Shown in pieces: positions 1 to 9,051 of a stretch of DNA of 64,000 bases. The position numbers and the translations under genes were made by a program. Source of the stretch: Desulfatitalea alkaliphila (GTDB taxonomy: Bacteria > Desulfobacterota > Desulfobacteria > Desulfobacterales > Desulfosarcinaceae); contig NZ_JALJRB010000007.1 in assembly GCF_022968795.1 (NCBI RefSeq), positions 62,001 to 126,000 of the forward strand, written 5' to 3'. A model generated the notes under the pieces. It saw only the letters and a program-made list of their open reading frames with translations, was not told the DNA's origin and did not search any database. The first letter of the stretch is position 1. The number at the start of each line of letters is the position of its first letter.

Positions 1-2
1 GC

Positions 3-308
3 GCCGGTTGCCAGGGAAGGGAACGATGGCGGGTCGCCCGAAGCGGCATGCAATGCATTGGACGCGGGTGGCACTGGCAACGGGTTGCCAGTGTTGCGCA
101 GCAACAAGAGGTCATGCGCATCACTGCCGCCACCGGTAAGGTGGATAGCGTTCACGCCACATACACAAACAATCCTGATCAAAATCCTTTCCACTTGATT
201 TCTACATGCGATTGCCCTGGATGGAAACGCGGCGCACGGAATGTTAAGGGCACACGAAAAACGGCTTGCCACAGCTTGCTCATTGACAATTCAATCAAGT
301 ACCAATAG
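3..308 (+). CDS. C-terminal part of a protein with a SWIM-like zinc finger (5' end outside window)
   Basis: The reading frame is open from the left edge of the window to a TAG stop, so this is probably the tail of a longer gene. Near its end it carries CDCPGWKRG followed 16 residues after the second Cys by ACHSLLI, giving the CxC-xn-CxH spacing of SWIM zinc fingers, preceded by a beta-strand-like stretch as in that family. SWIM domains bind DNA or protein partners and often sit beside Snf2-type helicase genes. Nothing upstream is visible, so the parent protein cannot be named, and an internal Met at codon 16 could make it a short free-standing protein. The glg/tre promoter overlaps its stop codon. 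Confidence 0.4.
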   Translation, partial: AGCQGRERWRVARSGMQCIGRGWHWQRVASVAQQQEVMRITAATGKVDSVHATYTNNPDQNPFHLISTCDCPGWKRGARNVKGTRKTACHSLLIDNSIKYQ

Positions 309-311
309 ATT
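283..311 (+). promoter_or_regulatory. Sigma-70 type promoter for the glgX-treT-treY-treZ operon
   Basis: A perfect TTGACA is followed after 17 bases by TAGATT (4 of 6 matches to the consensus -10). Transcription would start near base 318, giving a leader of about 235 bases before glgX. The leader shows no obvious riboswitch or hairpin. The assignment is by consensus match only. Confidence 0.55.
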
Positions 312-552
312 TTTAATTAAGACCCGGTGCTCTTCCGGAATGCACATGAAACCGCGGCCCTTTCAACCGCCGGCGCGAGCTGCATTGGATAGAGCGTGGC
401 CACTTCAGCAAGCCGCCAAATGCCGTTTCCGGTCCGGGCACCCATTGCTTCGATGCGCTCTGCCGCCGCGCTTGCGCTCATCTCTCTCTGTTGTGTTCAG
501 CGGATCTGCCCATCGCAACCCCTAACGCGGTTTCACGCAGGAGGAACCGTCC

Positions 553-2658
553 GTGAAAATCTTCCCGGGCACGCCTTATCCCCTTGGTGCCGTCTACGAC
601 GGATACGGCACCAATTTCTCCCTATTTTCGGAAATCGCCGAACAGGTGGAGCTGTGCCTGCTGGACGAAGACGGCGGCGAAACCTGTTTGGCCATGCCCG
701 AAGTGACCGGGTATTGCTGGCATGCCTACCTGCCGACGGTGGGCCCGGGCCAGCGCTACGGATACCGCGTGCATGGTCCGTGGGATCCGGCCAACGGCCA
801 TCGGTGCAACCCGGCCAAGCTGTTGATCGACCCCTACACCAAGGCCCTCGAAGGTCAGGTGCGCTGGGACGAAGCGGTCTTTCCCTACCGCTTCGCCGAG
901 GGCCCCGATGTGCGCAACGACACCGACAATGCGCCGTTCATGCCCCGTTGCGTGGTACACCAGCCCCACTTCGACTGGAACGGTGATCGTCGCCTGCAAA
1001 TTCCCTGGCACGAGACGATCATCTATGAAACCCATGTCAAAGGATTCACCGCCCGCCACCCGGACATTCCCGCAGAGATCCGCGGCACCTATGCCGGCCT
1101 GGCGCACCATGTGGCCGTCGATTACCTCAAACACTTGGGCATCACCGCGGTGGAACTGCTGCCGGTACACCAGTTCATCCACGATCAGCATCTGGTGGCC
1201 AAGGGGCTGCGCAACTACTGGGGTTACAACTCCATCGGCTACTTCGCCCCCCATAACGAATATGCCAGCGACAAACGACCGGCGGCGGCGGTGGCCGAAT
1301 TCAAGCAGATGGTCAAAACCTTGCACGAAGCCGGTATCGAAGTGATCCTGGACGTGGTTTACAACCACACCGGTGAAGGCAACCATTTGGGCCCCACGTT
1401 GTGCTTCAAGGGCATCGACAACGCCTATTACTATCGTCTGACCGAAGATGCGCGCTACTACATGGATTACACCGGTTGCGGCAACAGCTTGAACATGCGC
1501 CACCCCCACGTGTTGCAGCTACTCATGGATTCGCTGCGTTACTGGGTGCTGGAGATGCACGTGGACGGCTTTCGTTTCGATCTGGCATCCACCCTGGCCC
1601 GCGAGCTGCACGATGTGGATCGCCTGTCGGCCTTTTTCGACCTGATTCAGCAGGATCCGGTGATCAGCCAGGTCAAATTGATCGCCGAACCGTGGGATGT
1701 GGGCGAAGGGGGTTACCAGGTGGGCAAGTTCCCACCCCTCTGGACCGAGTGGAACGGCAAGTACCGCGATTGCGTGCGTGATTTCTGGCGTGGCCACGAA
1801 CAGACCCTGGGAGAGTTCGCCTCCCGCTTCACCGGCAGTTCCGACCTCTACGAAACCACCTCCCGCCTACCCTATGCCAGCATCAATTTCATCACCGCCC
1901 ATGACGGCTTCACCATGCGCGACCTGGTCTCCTACAACGAAAAACACAACCTCGCCAACGGCGAGGAGGGAAGGGACGGCGAAGATCACAACCGTTCCTG
2001 GAACTGCGGTGCCGAGGGCCCCACGGACGATCCCGGCATTCTCGCCCTGCGCGGCCGCCAGCAGCGCAATTTGCTCGCAACGCTGCTGCTTTCCCAAGGG
2101 GTGCCCATGATATCGGGGGGCGATGAAATCGGCCGTACCCAACAGGGCAACAACAACGCCTATTGCCAGGACAATGAAATCTCCTGGTACGACTGGGACA
2201 ACATCGACGAACCGCTGCTGCTCTTTTGCCGGCAGTTGATCCACCTGCGCGCCGAGCATCCGGTGCTGCGCCGGCGCGGCTGGTTTTTGGGCAAACGGAT
2301 CCACGGCAGCGAAGTAAAAGACATCGCCTGGTTCTCTTCCGACGGCACGCAAATGGCCGAGGAGGATTGGGGTACGGGGTTGGTCAGCACGCTGGGTGTT
2401 TTCTTGAATGGCGAAACCATCCCCAACCCCCACCCGCGCCGGGATCCGGTGACCGACGACAGTTTCGTCATCCTGTTCAATGCGCACCATGAATCCCTCG
2501 TTTTCACATTGCCGGACGCGGCATGGGGCGCCTGTTGGTCGGTGGTGATGGACACCGGCAAAGTAGGATTACCGAACACCGACCGAAGGCATCCATCCGG
2601 CGGCGTCGTGGAACTGGCCGCCCGCTCCGTGGTGGTGCTGCAACGCTGCAACACATAA
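553..2658 (+). CDS. glgX: Glycogen debranching enzyme GlgX (isoamylase-type, GH13)
   Basis: GlgX hydrolyses alpha-1,6 branches of glycogen or limit dextrins in the cytoplasm. The 701-residue protein starts with a CBM48/isoamylase N domain and then shows the GH13 regions in order: DVVYNHTGEGN near residue 267, VDGFRFDLAS near 337 (nucleophile Asp), IAEPWD near 377 (acid/base Glu) and FITAHDGF near 447 (third acidic residue). Length fits the family. The start is a GTG with an AGGAGG Shine-Dalgarno 8 bases upstream. It is the first gene of an alpha-glucan/trehalose cluster; treT follows after 17 bases. The linear maltodextrins it releases are the substrates of TreY and MalQ encoded downstream. 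Confidence 0.93.
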   Translation: MKIFPGTPYPLGAVYDGYGTNFSLFSEIAEQVELCLLDEDGGETCLAMPEVTGYCWHAYLPTVGPGQRYGYRVHGPWDPANGHRCNPAKLLIDPYTKALEGQVRWDEAVFPYRFAEGPDVRNDTDNAPFMPRCVVHQPHFDWNGDRRLQIPWHETIIYETHVKGFTARHPDIPAEIRGTYAGLAHHVAVDYLKHLGITAVELLPVHQFIHDQHLVAKGLRNYWGYNSIGYFAPHNEYASDKRPAAAVAEFKQMVKTLHEAGIEVILDVVYNHTGEGNHLGPTLCFKGIDNAYYYRLTEDARYYMDYTGCGNSLNMRHPHVLQLLMDSLRYWVLEMHVDGFRFDLASTLARELHDVDRLSAFFDLIQQDPVISQVKLIAEPWDVGEGGYQVGKFPPLWTEWNGKYRDCVRDFWRGHEQTLGEFASRFTGSSDLYETTSRLPYASINFITAHDGFTMRDLVSYNEKHNLANGEEGRDGEDHNRSWNCGAEGPTDDPGILALRGRQQRNLLATLLLSQGVPMISGGDEIGRTQQGNNNAYCQDNEISWYDWDNIDEPLLLFCRQLIHLRAEHPVLRRRGWFLGKRIHGSEVKDIAWFSSDGTQMAEEDWGTGLVSTLGVFLNGETIPNPHPRRDPVTDDSFVILFNAHHESLVFTLPDAAWGACWSVVMDTGKVGLPNTDRRHPSGGVVELAARSVVVLQRCNT

Positions 2659-2675
2659 CGACAGGAGATCGATTG

Positions 2676-3920
2676 ATGGAACGACTGGGGGTGATGACAC
2701 CCATCGAAAAGTACGCCGACCTCATCGGCCAAGCGGCCCTGGATCGCATTTTCGCCAAGGCCCGACCCATCTTCGGCATGCGGGTGGTGCACATCAACTC
2801 CACCTACAACGGCGGTGGTGTGGCCGAAATGCTCGATCCGCTGTCGATCCTGATGAATCAGGTGGGCATCGAGACCGAATGGCATCTGCTCCAGGGAGAG
2901 CTGGATTTCTTCAGCGTCACCAAGAAGATGCACAATGCTTTGCAAGGCGCCGAAATCCACCAGACCCAGCGTAAAATGCAAATTTACGAAGAGGTGCTGC
3001 GCAAGAATGCCGCCCGCATGCATTTGAACCGATTCGACCGGGTGGTGGTCCACGACCCGCAGCCCCTTTTTTTGATCAACCATTACACCAAGAATTGCCC
3101 TTGGATCTGGCGTTGCCACATCGACCTGAGCCGGCCCAACCCGACCCTCATGAACTATTTGATGCCCGTCATGGACAAATACGACGCCGTGGTGGTCAGC
3201 GCCGAACAATACAAACAGCGACTGCAAGTGCCGCAGCGCATCTTCATGCCGGCGATCAATCCATTTTCCATCAAGAACAAGGAACTGACCGAGGATGAAG
3301 TAGATGAACGGCTTTGGCACTACGGTATACCAACCGACTTGCCGCTGGTCGTGCAGGTATCCCGGTTCGATATCTGGAAAGATCCCCAGGGGGTGATCGA
3401 TGCCTTTAAAATCGCCCGTCGCCAGGTGAACGCCACCCTTGTTCTTCTGGGCAATGTGGCCACCGACGACCCTGAAGGGCCCGCCATCTACAAAAGCCTG
3501 CTGGACCAGCAGGAGGATCGGATCATCCTCATCTCCAAGGACGACACCTGTTTGGTCAACGCGCTGCAACGCAAGGCGGCGGTGGTGCTGCAAAAATCGC
3601 TGCGGGAAGGATTCGGCCTCACGGTAACCGAGGCCATGTGGAAAGGCACCCCGGTGATCGGCGGCAACGTCGGCGGCATCCCCTTGCAGATCGAAGACGG
3701 CGTCAACGGCTTTCTGGTCTCGGATGTCGAAGAGGCCGCAGACCGCATTGTCCGACTTCTGAAAGATCGTCGGCTGCGGGAACGGATGGGGCGTCACGCC
3801 AGGCAAACGGTAATCGAAAAATTTCTTCTGACACGTCTCCTTGAGCAGTATATCGACCTTTTTCGCGCCTTCGAAACCCGGTTCTTCTTGAAAGATCAGG
3901 GCCCGGGAGATCGAGCATAG
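2676..3920 (+). CDS. treT: Trehalose glycosyltransferring synthase TreT (GT4 family)
   Basis: TreT reversibly makes trehalose from an NDP-glucose (ADP- or UDP-glucose) and free glucose. The 414-residue protein has a GT-B fold: HDPQPLF near residue 125, WRCHIDLSRPNP near 145, SRFDIWKDP at the start of the C-terminal Rossmann domain near 235, and EGFGLTVTEAMWKGTPVIG near 320, the E-x7-E nucleotide-sugar motif of GT4 enzymes. HDPQP and CHIDLS are characteristic of TreT among GT4 members. The ATG chosen has AGGAG 8 bases upstream; a longer in-frame extension into glgX lacks support. It sits between glgX and treY, so this cluster encodes two independent trehalose routes. A different GT4 donor preference cannot be excluded. 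Confidence 0.85.
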   Translation: MERLGVMTPIEKYADLIGQAALDRIFAKARPIFGMRVVHINSTYNGGGVAEMLDPLSILMNQVGIETEWHLLQGELDFFSVTKKMHNALQGAEIHQTQRKMQIYEEVLRKNAARMHLNRFDRVVVHDPQPLFLINHYTKNCPWIWRCHIDLSRPNPTLMNYLMPVMDKYDAVVVSAEQYKQRLQVPQRIFMPAINPFSIKNKELTEDEVDERLWHYGIPTDLPLVVQVSRFDIWKDPQGVIDAFKIARRQVNATLVLLGNVATDDPEGPAIYKSLLDQQEDRIILISKDDTCLVNALQRKAAVVLQKSLREGFGLTVTEAMWKGTPVIGGNVGGIPLQIEDGVNGFLVSDVEEAADRIVRLLKDRRLRERMGRHARQTVIEKFLLTRLLEQYIDLFRAFETRFFLKDQGPGDRA

Positions 3921-3999
3921 ATCCCCCCGCGCCGGCATGCCGCGAGCATCGATGCCGCAAGGTGCGACAACAGAGCGTGCGCAACCCCATGGAGAGCCC

Positions 4000-6678
4000 A
4001 TGGCCGACACACCGCATACAGAGCCCGTCGCCACCTATCGAATGCAGTTGCGCAACGGCTTCGATTTTGCGCAGGCCGCCGACATCGCGCCCTATTTGAC
4101 CGCGCTGGGGGTCAGCCACTGCTATCTTTCCCCTTTCCTGGCCGCCGCCGAGGCCAGCACACACGGCTATGACATCGTGGATCCCACCCGGGTGGACGGG
4201 GCGCTAGGCGGCGCAACGGGGTACAGTCATTTGTGCCAAGCCTTGCAAGCCGAGGGCCTGCGCCAGATGATCGATCTGGTTCCCAACCATATGGCCATCG
4301 GTGCTCCGGACAATCGCTGGTGGTGGGACGTTCTCACCCATGGCCGCCAAAGCCGCTACGCCGGCTGGTTCGACGTGACCTGGCCGACGGAAGGGCCGTT
4401 CGCCGGGAAAGTCCTGCTGCCCGTATTGGGCGACCACTACGGCCGGGTCCTGGAAAACGGCGAACTGCGACTGTGCCGTAACCGGGGAGGCTTCTCCCTG
4501 ACTTACCACGATCAGCGTTTCCCGGTGAACCTGACCGGCCTGGGCGATTTGCTGCGCAGGGCGGCGGCCGCAGCCGATTCCACCATGTTGGCCTTCCTTG
4601 CCGACTGCTGCGCCGGCTCCCACCAATCATGGGATGCAAACGGCGGCTCCAGCGACAGCCGCCGGGGCACCTACGACGGTGTGATTCAACAACTCCTGGA
4701 ACGTCTGTGCCTTCAAAACGCAGCCGTCGCCGGTGCCATCGACCGGGAAGTGGCACACCTCAACACCCACCCCGACGCCCTCGACGCCCTCATTGGTCGG
4801 CAACACTACCGTCCGGCCTTCTGGCGCTGCAGTGGCGATCAACTCAACCACCGGCGCTTTTTCGACATCGACAGCCTCATCGGCGTGCGGGTGGAGCTTT
4901 CCGAAGTGTTCAACGCCACCCATCAATTTCCGCTGCACTGGGTGCGCGAAGGGCATGTGCACGGACTGCGCATCGACCATCCCGACGGCCTGTGGGATCC
5001 CACGGGATATTTCCAACGATTGCGCGCCGCCTGCCCCGACACTTGGATCCTGGCCGAAAAGATCCTGGAACCGGGCGAGCCTTTGCCGGCGCAGTGGCCC
5101 ATCGACGGCACCACCGGTTACGATTTCCTCAACCAGGTAGGCGGTCTGTTTGTGGACGGTGACGGATTGATGGCCCTGGGCGCGGTTTGCGCCGACTTCA
5201 CTGGAGAGTCGCTCCGATATGCCGATCTGGTGGCCCAATGCAAGGCGCTGGTGCTCGACCAACTGTTCGGCAGCGAAATGGGGCAATTGACCGACCTGCT
5301 GGTCGCCGTCTGCCAAAAACAGCGTCGCCACCGGGACTACACCCGCCGCGAACTGACTGCGGCCCTGGCCCGCGTCGCCGTCCGCTTTCCGGTCTACCGC
5401 AGCTATGGACGGGTGTTCACGGCCGCCGGCCGCGTAACGGTGTCGGAAGAAGACGCGGCGCGCATCCGCCAAGCGGTCGACGGCGCCCGGGCCGATTGCC
5501 CCGAGCTCGACCCTTCGCTGTTCGCATTCCTGGCCTCCTTGCTGCTGCTGGAAATCAACGACCCCGCGGCGATCCGGCTGGCGCTGCGGTTTCAGCAGTT
5601 CACCGGCCCACTCATGGCCAAAGGGGTCGAGGATACCGCTTTTTACCGCTTCCACCGCCTGGTCGCCTGCAACGAGGTGGGGGCCGATCCGGATCGCTAT
5701 GCCGTCACACCCCAAGCGTTCCACCGCTTCTGCGCCGACACCCTCGCCCATTATCCGCGCACCCTTCTGACCACTTCCACCCACGACACCAAACGCAGCG
5801 AGGATGTGCGCGCCCGCCTGGCGCTGCTCTCGGAAATCCCCCGGCAGTGGGCGGACGCCGTTGGGCGCTGGGCCGATCACAACCAAAACCATCGAAGTGC
5901 CGCGGGCCCGGACAAGGCCGCCGAGTACCTGTTCTACCAAACCCTGGTGGGTGCCTGGCCCATCGAGGCTGACCGCTTGACCGCGTTCATGACCAAAGCG
6001 GTGCGGGAAGCCAAGTTGTATACCAGTTGGACACAGCCCGCCGAAGACTACGAGGCGGCCGTGGACCAATTCGTCAAGGCGGCCATGGCCGACGCCGGCT
6101 TCACCGATGATGTGGCAGCATTCGTGGCTCCGCTGGTGCGGCCCGGTCGCATCAACAGTCTGGCCCAGACCTTGATCAAGCTGACGGCCCCCGGCGTGCC
6201 CGATATTTACCAGGGCACGGAGTTGTGGGACTTGAGTCTGGTGGACCCGGACAACCGGCGTCCGGTGGATTACCAATTGCGACAACGCCTGTTGCAAGAA
6301 TTGGACGGATGCGCCGTGGAGACCATCATGGAACGCATGGACGAAGGGTTGCCCAAACTGTGGCTGATCCGCCAGGCTTTGCACCTGCGACGCCGTCGAC
6401 CCGTCCCGTTCGGCAGCCAGGGCGATTACCGGCCCCTGACGGCCGAGGGATCCAAGGCCGATCATGTGCTGGCCTTCGCCCGCGGAGATCAGGTGGTGAC
6501 CATCGTGCCCCGCCGTATCATGGGGTTGGCTAATGACTGGTCCGACACCCGCATCCAGCTGCCGCCGGGCCGCTGGCACAACCGGCTCGGCGATGATATG
6601 ATATTGGAAGCAGCGTCCATCCGACTGGCAGACCTGCTGGAGCGCTTTCCCGTCGCCCTGCTGGTCAAGGAGGAGTGA
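4000..6678 (+). CDS. treY: Malto-oligosyltrehalose synthase TreY
   Basis: TreY isomerises the reducing-end alpha-1,4 bond of maltodextrins to alpha,alpha-1,1, forming maltooligosyltrehalose. The protein of about 892 residues begins with TYRMQLRNGFDF, the conserved TreY opening, followed by YLSPFLAAAEASTHGYD, a GH13 region I QMIDLVPNHMAIG near 90, region II LRIDHPDGLWDP near 325, region III ILAEKIL near 350 and region IV TSTHDTKRSEDVRARL near 590. PGVPDIYQGTELWDLSLVDP near the C-terminus is also diagnostic. An upstream ATG at 3937 lacks a ribosome binding site; the ATG used follows GGAGAG. treZ begins four bases after its stop, as expected for the two-step TreY-TreZ pathway. Confidence 0.93.
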   Translation: MADTPHTEPVATYRMQLRNGFDFAQAADIAPYLTALGVSHCYLSPFLAAAEASTHGYDIVDPTRVDGALGGATGYSHLCQALQAEGLRQMIDLVPNHMAIGAPDNRWWWDVLTHGRQSRYAGWFDVTWPTEGPFAGKVLLPVLGDHYGRVLENGELRLCRNRGGFSLTYHDQRFPVNLTGLGDLLRRAAAAADSTMLAFLADCCAGSHQSWDANGGSSDSRRGTYDGVIQQLLERLCLQNAAVAGAIDREVAHLNTHPDALDALIGRQHYRPAFWRCSGDQLNHRRFFDIDSLIGVRVELSEVFNATHQFPLHWVREGHVHGLRIDHPDGLWDPTGYFQRLRAACPDTWILAEKILEPGEPLPAQWPIDGTTGYDFLNQVGGLFVDGDGLMALGAVCADFTGESLRYADLVAQCKALVLDQLFGSEMGQLTDLLVAVCQKQRRHRDYTRRELTAALARVAVRFPVYRSYGRVFTAAGRVTVSEEDAARIRQAVDGARADCPELDPSLFAFLASLLLLEINDPAAIRLALRFQQFTGPLMAKGVEDTAFYRFHRLVACNEVGADPDRYAVTPQAFHRFCADTLAHYPRTLLTTSTHDTKRSEDVRARLALLSEIPRQWADAVGRWADHNQNHRSAAGPDKAAEYLFYQTLVGAWPIEADRLTAFMTKAVREAKLYTSWTQPAEDYEAAVDQFVKAAMADAGFTDDVAAFVAPLVRPGRINSLAQTLIKLTAPGVPDIYQGTELWDLSLVDPDNRRPVDYQLRQRLLQELDGCAVETIMERMDEGLPKLWLIRQALHLRRRRPVPFGSQGDYRPLTAEGSKADHVLAFARGDQVVTIVPRRIMGLANDWSDTRIQLPPGRWHNRLGDDMILEAASIRLADLLERFPVALLVKEE

Positions 6679-6682
6679 AGCG

Positions 6683-8476
6683 ATGACCGCTATCCATTTA
6701 TGGGCGCCCGATGCCGCCAGGGTGGAGATCTTGTTGCGCGAGCAACGGTACGCCTTGACCGCCGGCGACAGGGGCTGGTGGACACTTGCCAATCCCCAGC
6801 CGCACCACGGCGACGACTATTACTTCTTCCTCGACGACCAAGGTCCTTTTCCCGATCCCCGTTCGCCCTGGCAACCTGCCGGCGTCCACGGTCCATCCCG
6901 TTGGATCGACCACCGGCAACACCGCTGGCAAGACGACGGATGGCAGCCGCCACCCTTGACGGCAGCTGTGATTTACGAATTGCACATCGGCACCTTCACC
7001 GCCGAGGGGACTTTCGACGCAGCCATCCAACGGTTGGACGCACTTGTGGACCTGGGCATCACCCATGTGGAGCTGATGCCGGTGGCATCCTTTGCCGAAG
7101 AAAGGGGCTGGGGGTACGACGGTGTGGCCCTCTATGCGCCCCATCACCACTATGGCGGTCCCGAAGGCCTCAAACGGTTGGTGGACGCCTGCCACCGGCG
7201 CGGCCTGGCCGTCCTGCTGGATGTGGTCTACAACCACCTGGGGCCCTCCGGCAACTACCTGGGCCGTTACGGCCCCTACTTCACCGACCGTTACAACACC
7301 CCATGGGGCGATGCCGTCAATCTGGACGGCCCGCACAGCGACACGGTGCGCCGCTTTTTCATCGACAACGCCCTGATGTGGCTGCGCGACTACCACATGG
7401 ACGGCCTGCGCATCGACGCGATACATGCCTTCGCCGACAATTCGGCAACCCATTTTCTTGAACAGTTGGCCGATGCCGTGGGGTCCCTCCAAGCCCACCT
7501 GGGCCGTCACCTGGTACTCATCGCCGAAAGCGACCTGAACGATCCGCGGGCGGTGCACCCTCCCGCTGTGGGCGGTTACGGTCTGGATGCCCAGTGGAAC
7601 GAAGACTTCCACCACGCCCTGCATGCCGTTTTGACCGGCGAACGCCAGGGTTACTACCGGGACTTCGGCCGTTTGGCCGATCTGGTGGCCGTATTGACCC
7701 ACGGATGGCGCTATGACGGGCGTTTCTCTCAATTCCGACAACGATGCCACGGGCGACCGGCCACGGGATTGGCGGGTCATACCTGGGTCGGCTGCATGCA
7801 AAACCACGATCAGGTGGGCAACCGCGCCCGGGGCGATCGCCTCTCCCAAATCCTCTCCCCGGAAAGGGTGATGATCGGCGCCGCCTTGTTACTGACCTCT
7901 CCCTTCGTTCCCATGCTCTTCCAAGGAGAGGAGTGGGGCGCCCGCACCCCCTTTCTCTATTTCACCGATCACCAGGAACCGGAATTGGGCGAGGCGGTGC
8001 GCCGTGGCCGTCAAAAGGAGTTCGCCGCCTTCGGCTGGGATCCCGATCAGGTGCCCGACCCGCAGGATGCAGCCACCTTCCGGCAATCCAAACTGGCATG
8101 GGACGAGATGGATCGAGCGCCCCACAAAGCGCTGCGGCAATGGTACAAGGCATTGATCCGCTTGCGCCGACAACACCCGGCCCTCAGCGACGGGCGCCTG
8201 GAAGCAATCCGGGCGCGCTTCGACGAGGACGCCCGCTGGCTGGTGATCGCCCGGGGCCCGGTGGTGCTGGTCTGCAACCTGGCTGACAATGCACAGCGTA
8301 TTGCGGTTACCGGTTTGGGCGATAAGCAATTACTGCTCGCCTCTGCACCGCAGGTGCACCCCGATAACGCCGGCGTCCTGTTGCCGGCCGACAGTGTCGC
8401 CATATGGGCGGATGGGACATCCGCCATCGACGATTCGATGCCCTTTTCATTTTCTAACAAGGAGAACAGCCCATGA
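6683..8476 (+). CDS. treZ: Malto-oligosyltrehalose trehalohydrolase TreZ
   Basis: TreZ cleaves trehalose from the end of maltooligosyltrehalose made by TreY. The 597-residue protein has an N-terminal CBM48-like domain (LWAPDAARVEIL), then GH13 motifs: DVVYNHLGPSGNYL near residue 181, MDGLRIDAIHAFAD near 240 (nucleophile), LIAESDLNDPR near 277 (acid/base) and QNHDQVGNRARGDRL near 371. The NYLGRYGPYFT segment is typical of TreZ. The AAGGAGGAG Shine-Dalgarno lies at the very end of treY, and the 3' end overlaps the next gene by four bases (ATGA), so the three genes are translationally coupled. Confidence 0.93.
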   Translation: MTAIHLWAPDAARVEILLREQRYALTAGDRGWWTLANPQPHHGDDYYFFLDDQGPFPDPRSPWQPAGVHGPSRWIDHRQHRWQDDGWQPPPLTAAVIYELHIGTFTAEGTFDAAIQRLDALVDLGITHVELMPVASFAEERGWGYDGVALYAPHHHYGGPEGLKRLVDACHRRGLAVLLDVVYNHLGPSGNYLGRYGPYFTDRYNTPWGDAVNLDGPHSDTVRRFFIDNALMWLRDYHMDGLRIDAIHAFADNSATHFLEQLADAVGSLQAHLGRHLVLIAESDLNDPRAVHPPAVGGYGLDAQWNEDFHHALHAVLTGERQGYYRDFGRLADLVAVLTHGWRYDGRFSQFRQRCHGRPATGLAGHTWVGCMQNHDQVGNRARGDRLSQILSPERVMIGAALLLTSPFVPMLFQGEEWGARTPFLYFTDHQEPELGEAVRRGRQKEFAAFGWDPDQVPDPQDAATFRQSKLAWDEMDRAPHKALRQWYKALIRLRRQHPALSDGRLEAIRARFDEDARWLVIARGPVVLVCNLADNAQRIAVTGLGDKQLLLASAPQVHPDNAGVLLPADSVAIWADGTSAIDDSMPFSFSNKENSP

Positions 8477-9042
8477 GTTCGCACAAGGAACGTGTCACCT
8501 TCACCCTGATGGCCCCGGATGCCCGGGAGGTTTATCTGGCGGGGAGTTTCAACGATTGGACCCCTGAAAACGACAAAATGAAACAGAACCGTTCGGGCCT
8601 GTGGCGGCGGGATAAAAAGCTGCTCCCCGGCACCTACGAATACAAGTTCGTCGTGGACGGCGACTGGGTGATCGACCCCGATTGCCCCACCAGCGTGCCC
8701 AACCCTCATGGCACCGCCAACAGTTGCATCGAAGTCGTGAGCGGCAGTACAACGGAGAACAAACAAGCCGCCTATGTGTCCAAAATCAAAGAGAAGTTGG
8801 ACAAGTGGCAGCGGGAGATCGACAAACTGGAAGCAAAGGCCGAAAACGCCAAGGACGCTTCCAAGGTCAAATATCAGAAACAGATCGCTGCGTTGCGGGA
8901 AAAGGCCGGCGAATTCGAACAGAAACTGGAAGCGTTGCACCGCTCCGGCGGTAAGGCATGGGAAGATCTCAAGGATGGGATTGAAAGCGCCTGGAAATCG
9001 TTGAGCGACAGCATCAAGTCGGCCAAGTCCAAGCTTAAATAG
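8473..9042 (+). CDS. CBM48 glycogen-binding protein with C-terminal coiled coil
   Basis: The first 90 residues form an isoamylase/AMPK-beta type glycogen-binding domain: VTFTLMAPDAREVYLAGSFN, then GTYEYKFVVDGDWVIDP and NPHGTANSCI near its end. The remaining 100 residues are rich in Lys, Glu and Ala with heptad-like spacing (KIKEKLDKWQREIDKLEAKA onward) and predict as a long coiled coil, with no catalytic domain. It lies between treZ and malQ in the operon, so a role in tethering glycan enzymes to the glycogen granule or in scaffolding them is a reasonable inference. No named family with exactly this architecture is known to me. Confidence 0.75.
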   Translation: MSSHKERVTFTLMAPDAREVYLAGSFNDWTPENDKMKQNRSGLWRRDKKLLPGTYEYKFVVDGDWVIDPDCPTSVPNPHGTANSCIEVVSGSTTENKQAAYVSKIKEKLDKWQREIDKLEAKAENAKDASKVKYQKQIAALREKAGEFEQKLEALHRSGGKAWEDLKDGIESAWKSLSDSIKSAKSKLK

Positions 9043-9051
9043 GTTGCCGCG

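Noticed and set aside
2523-2675. Longer treT start inside glgX
   Set aside because: The extension lies in glgX coding sequence and does not resemble TreT N-termini; the ATG at 2676 has a good Shine-Dalgarno.
4627-6792. Minus-strand open frame of about 720 codons opposite treY
   Set aside because: TreY motifs are on the plus strand; the antisense product is low complexity and has no ribosome binding site.
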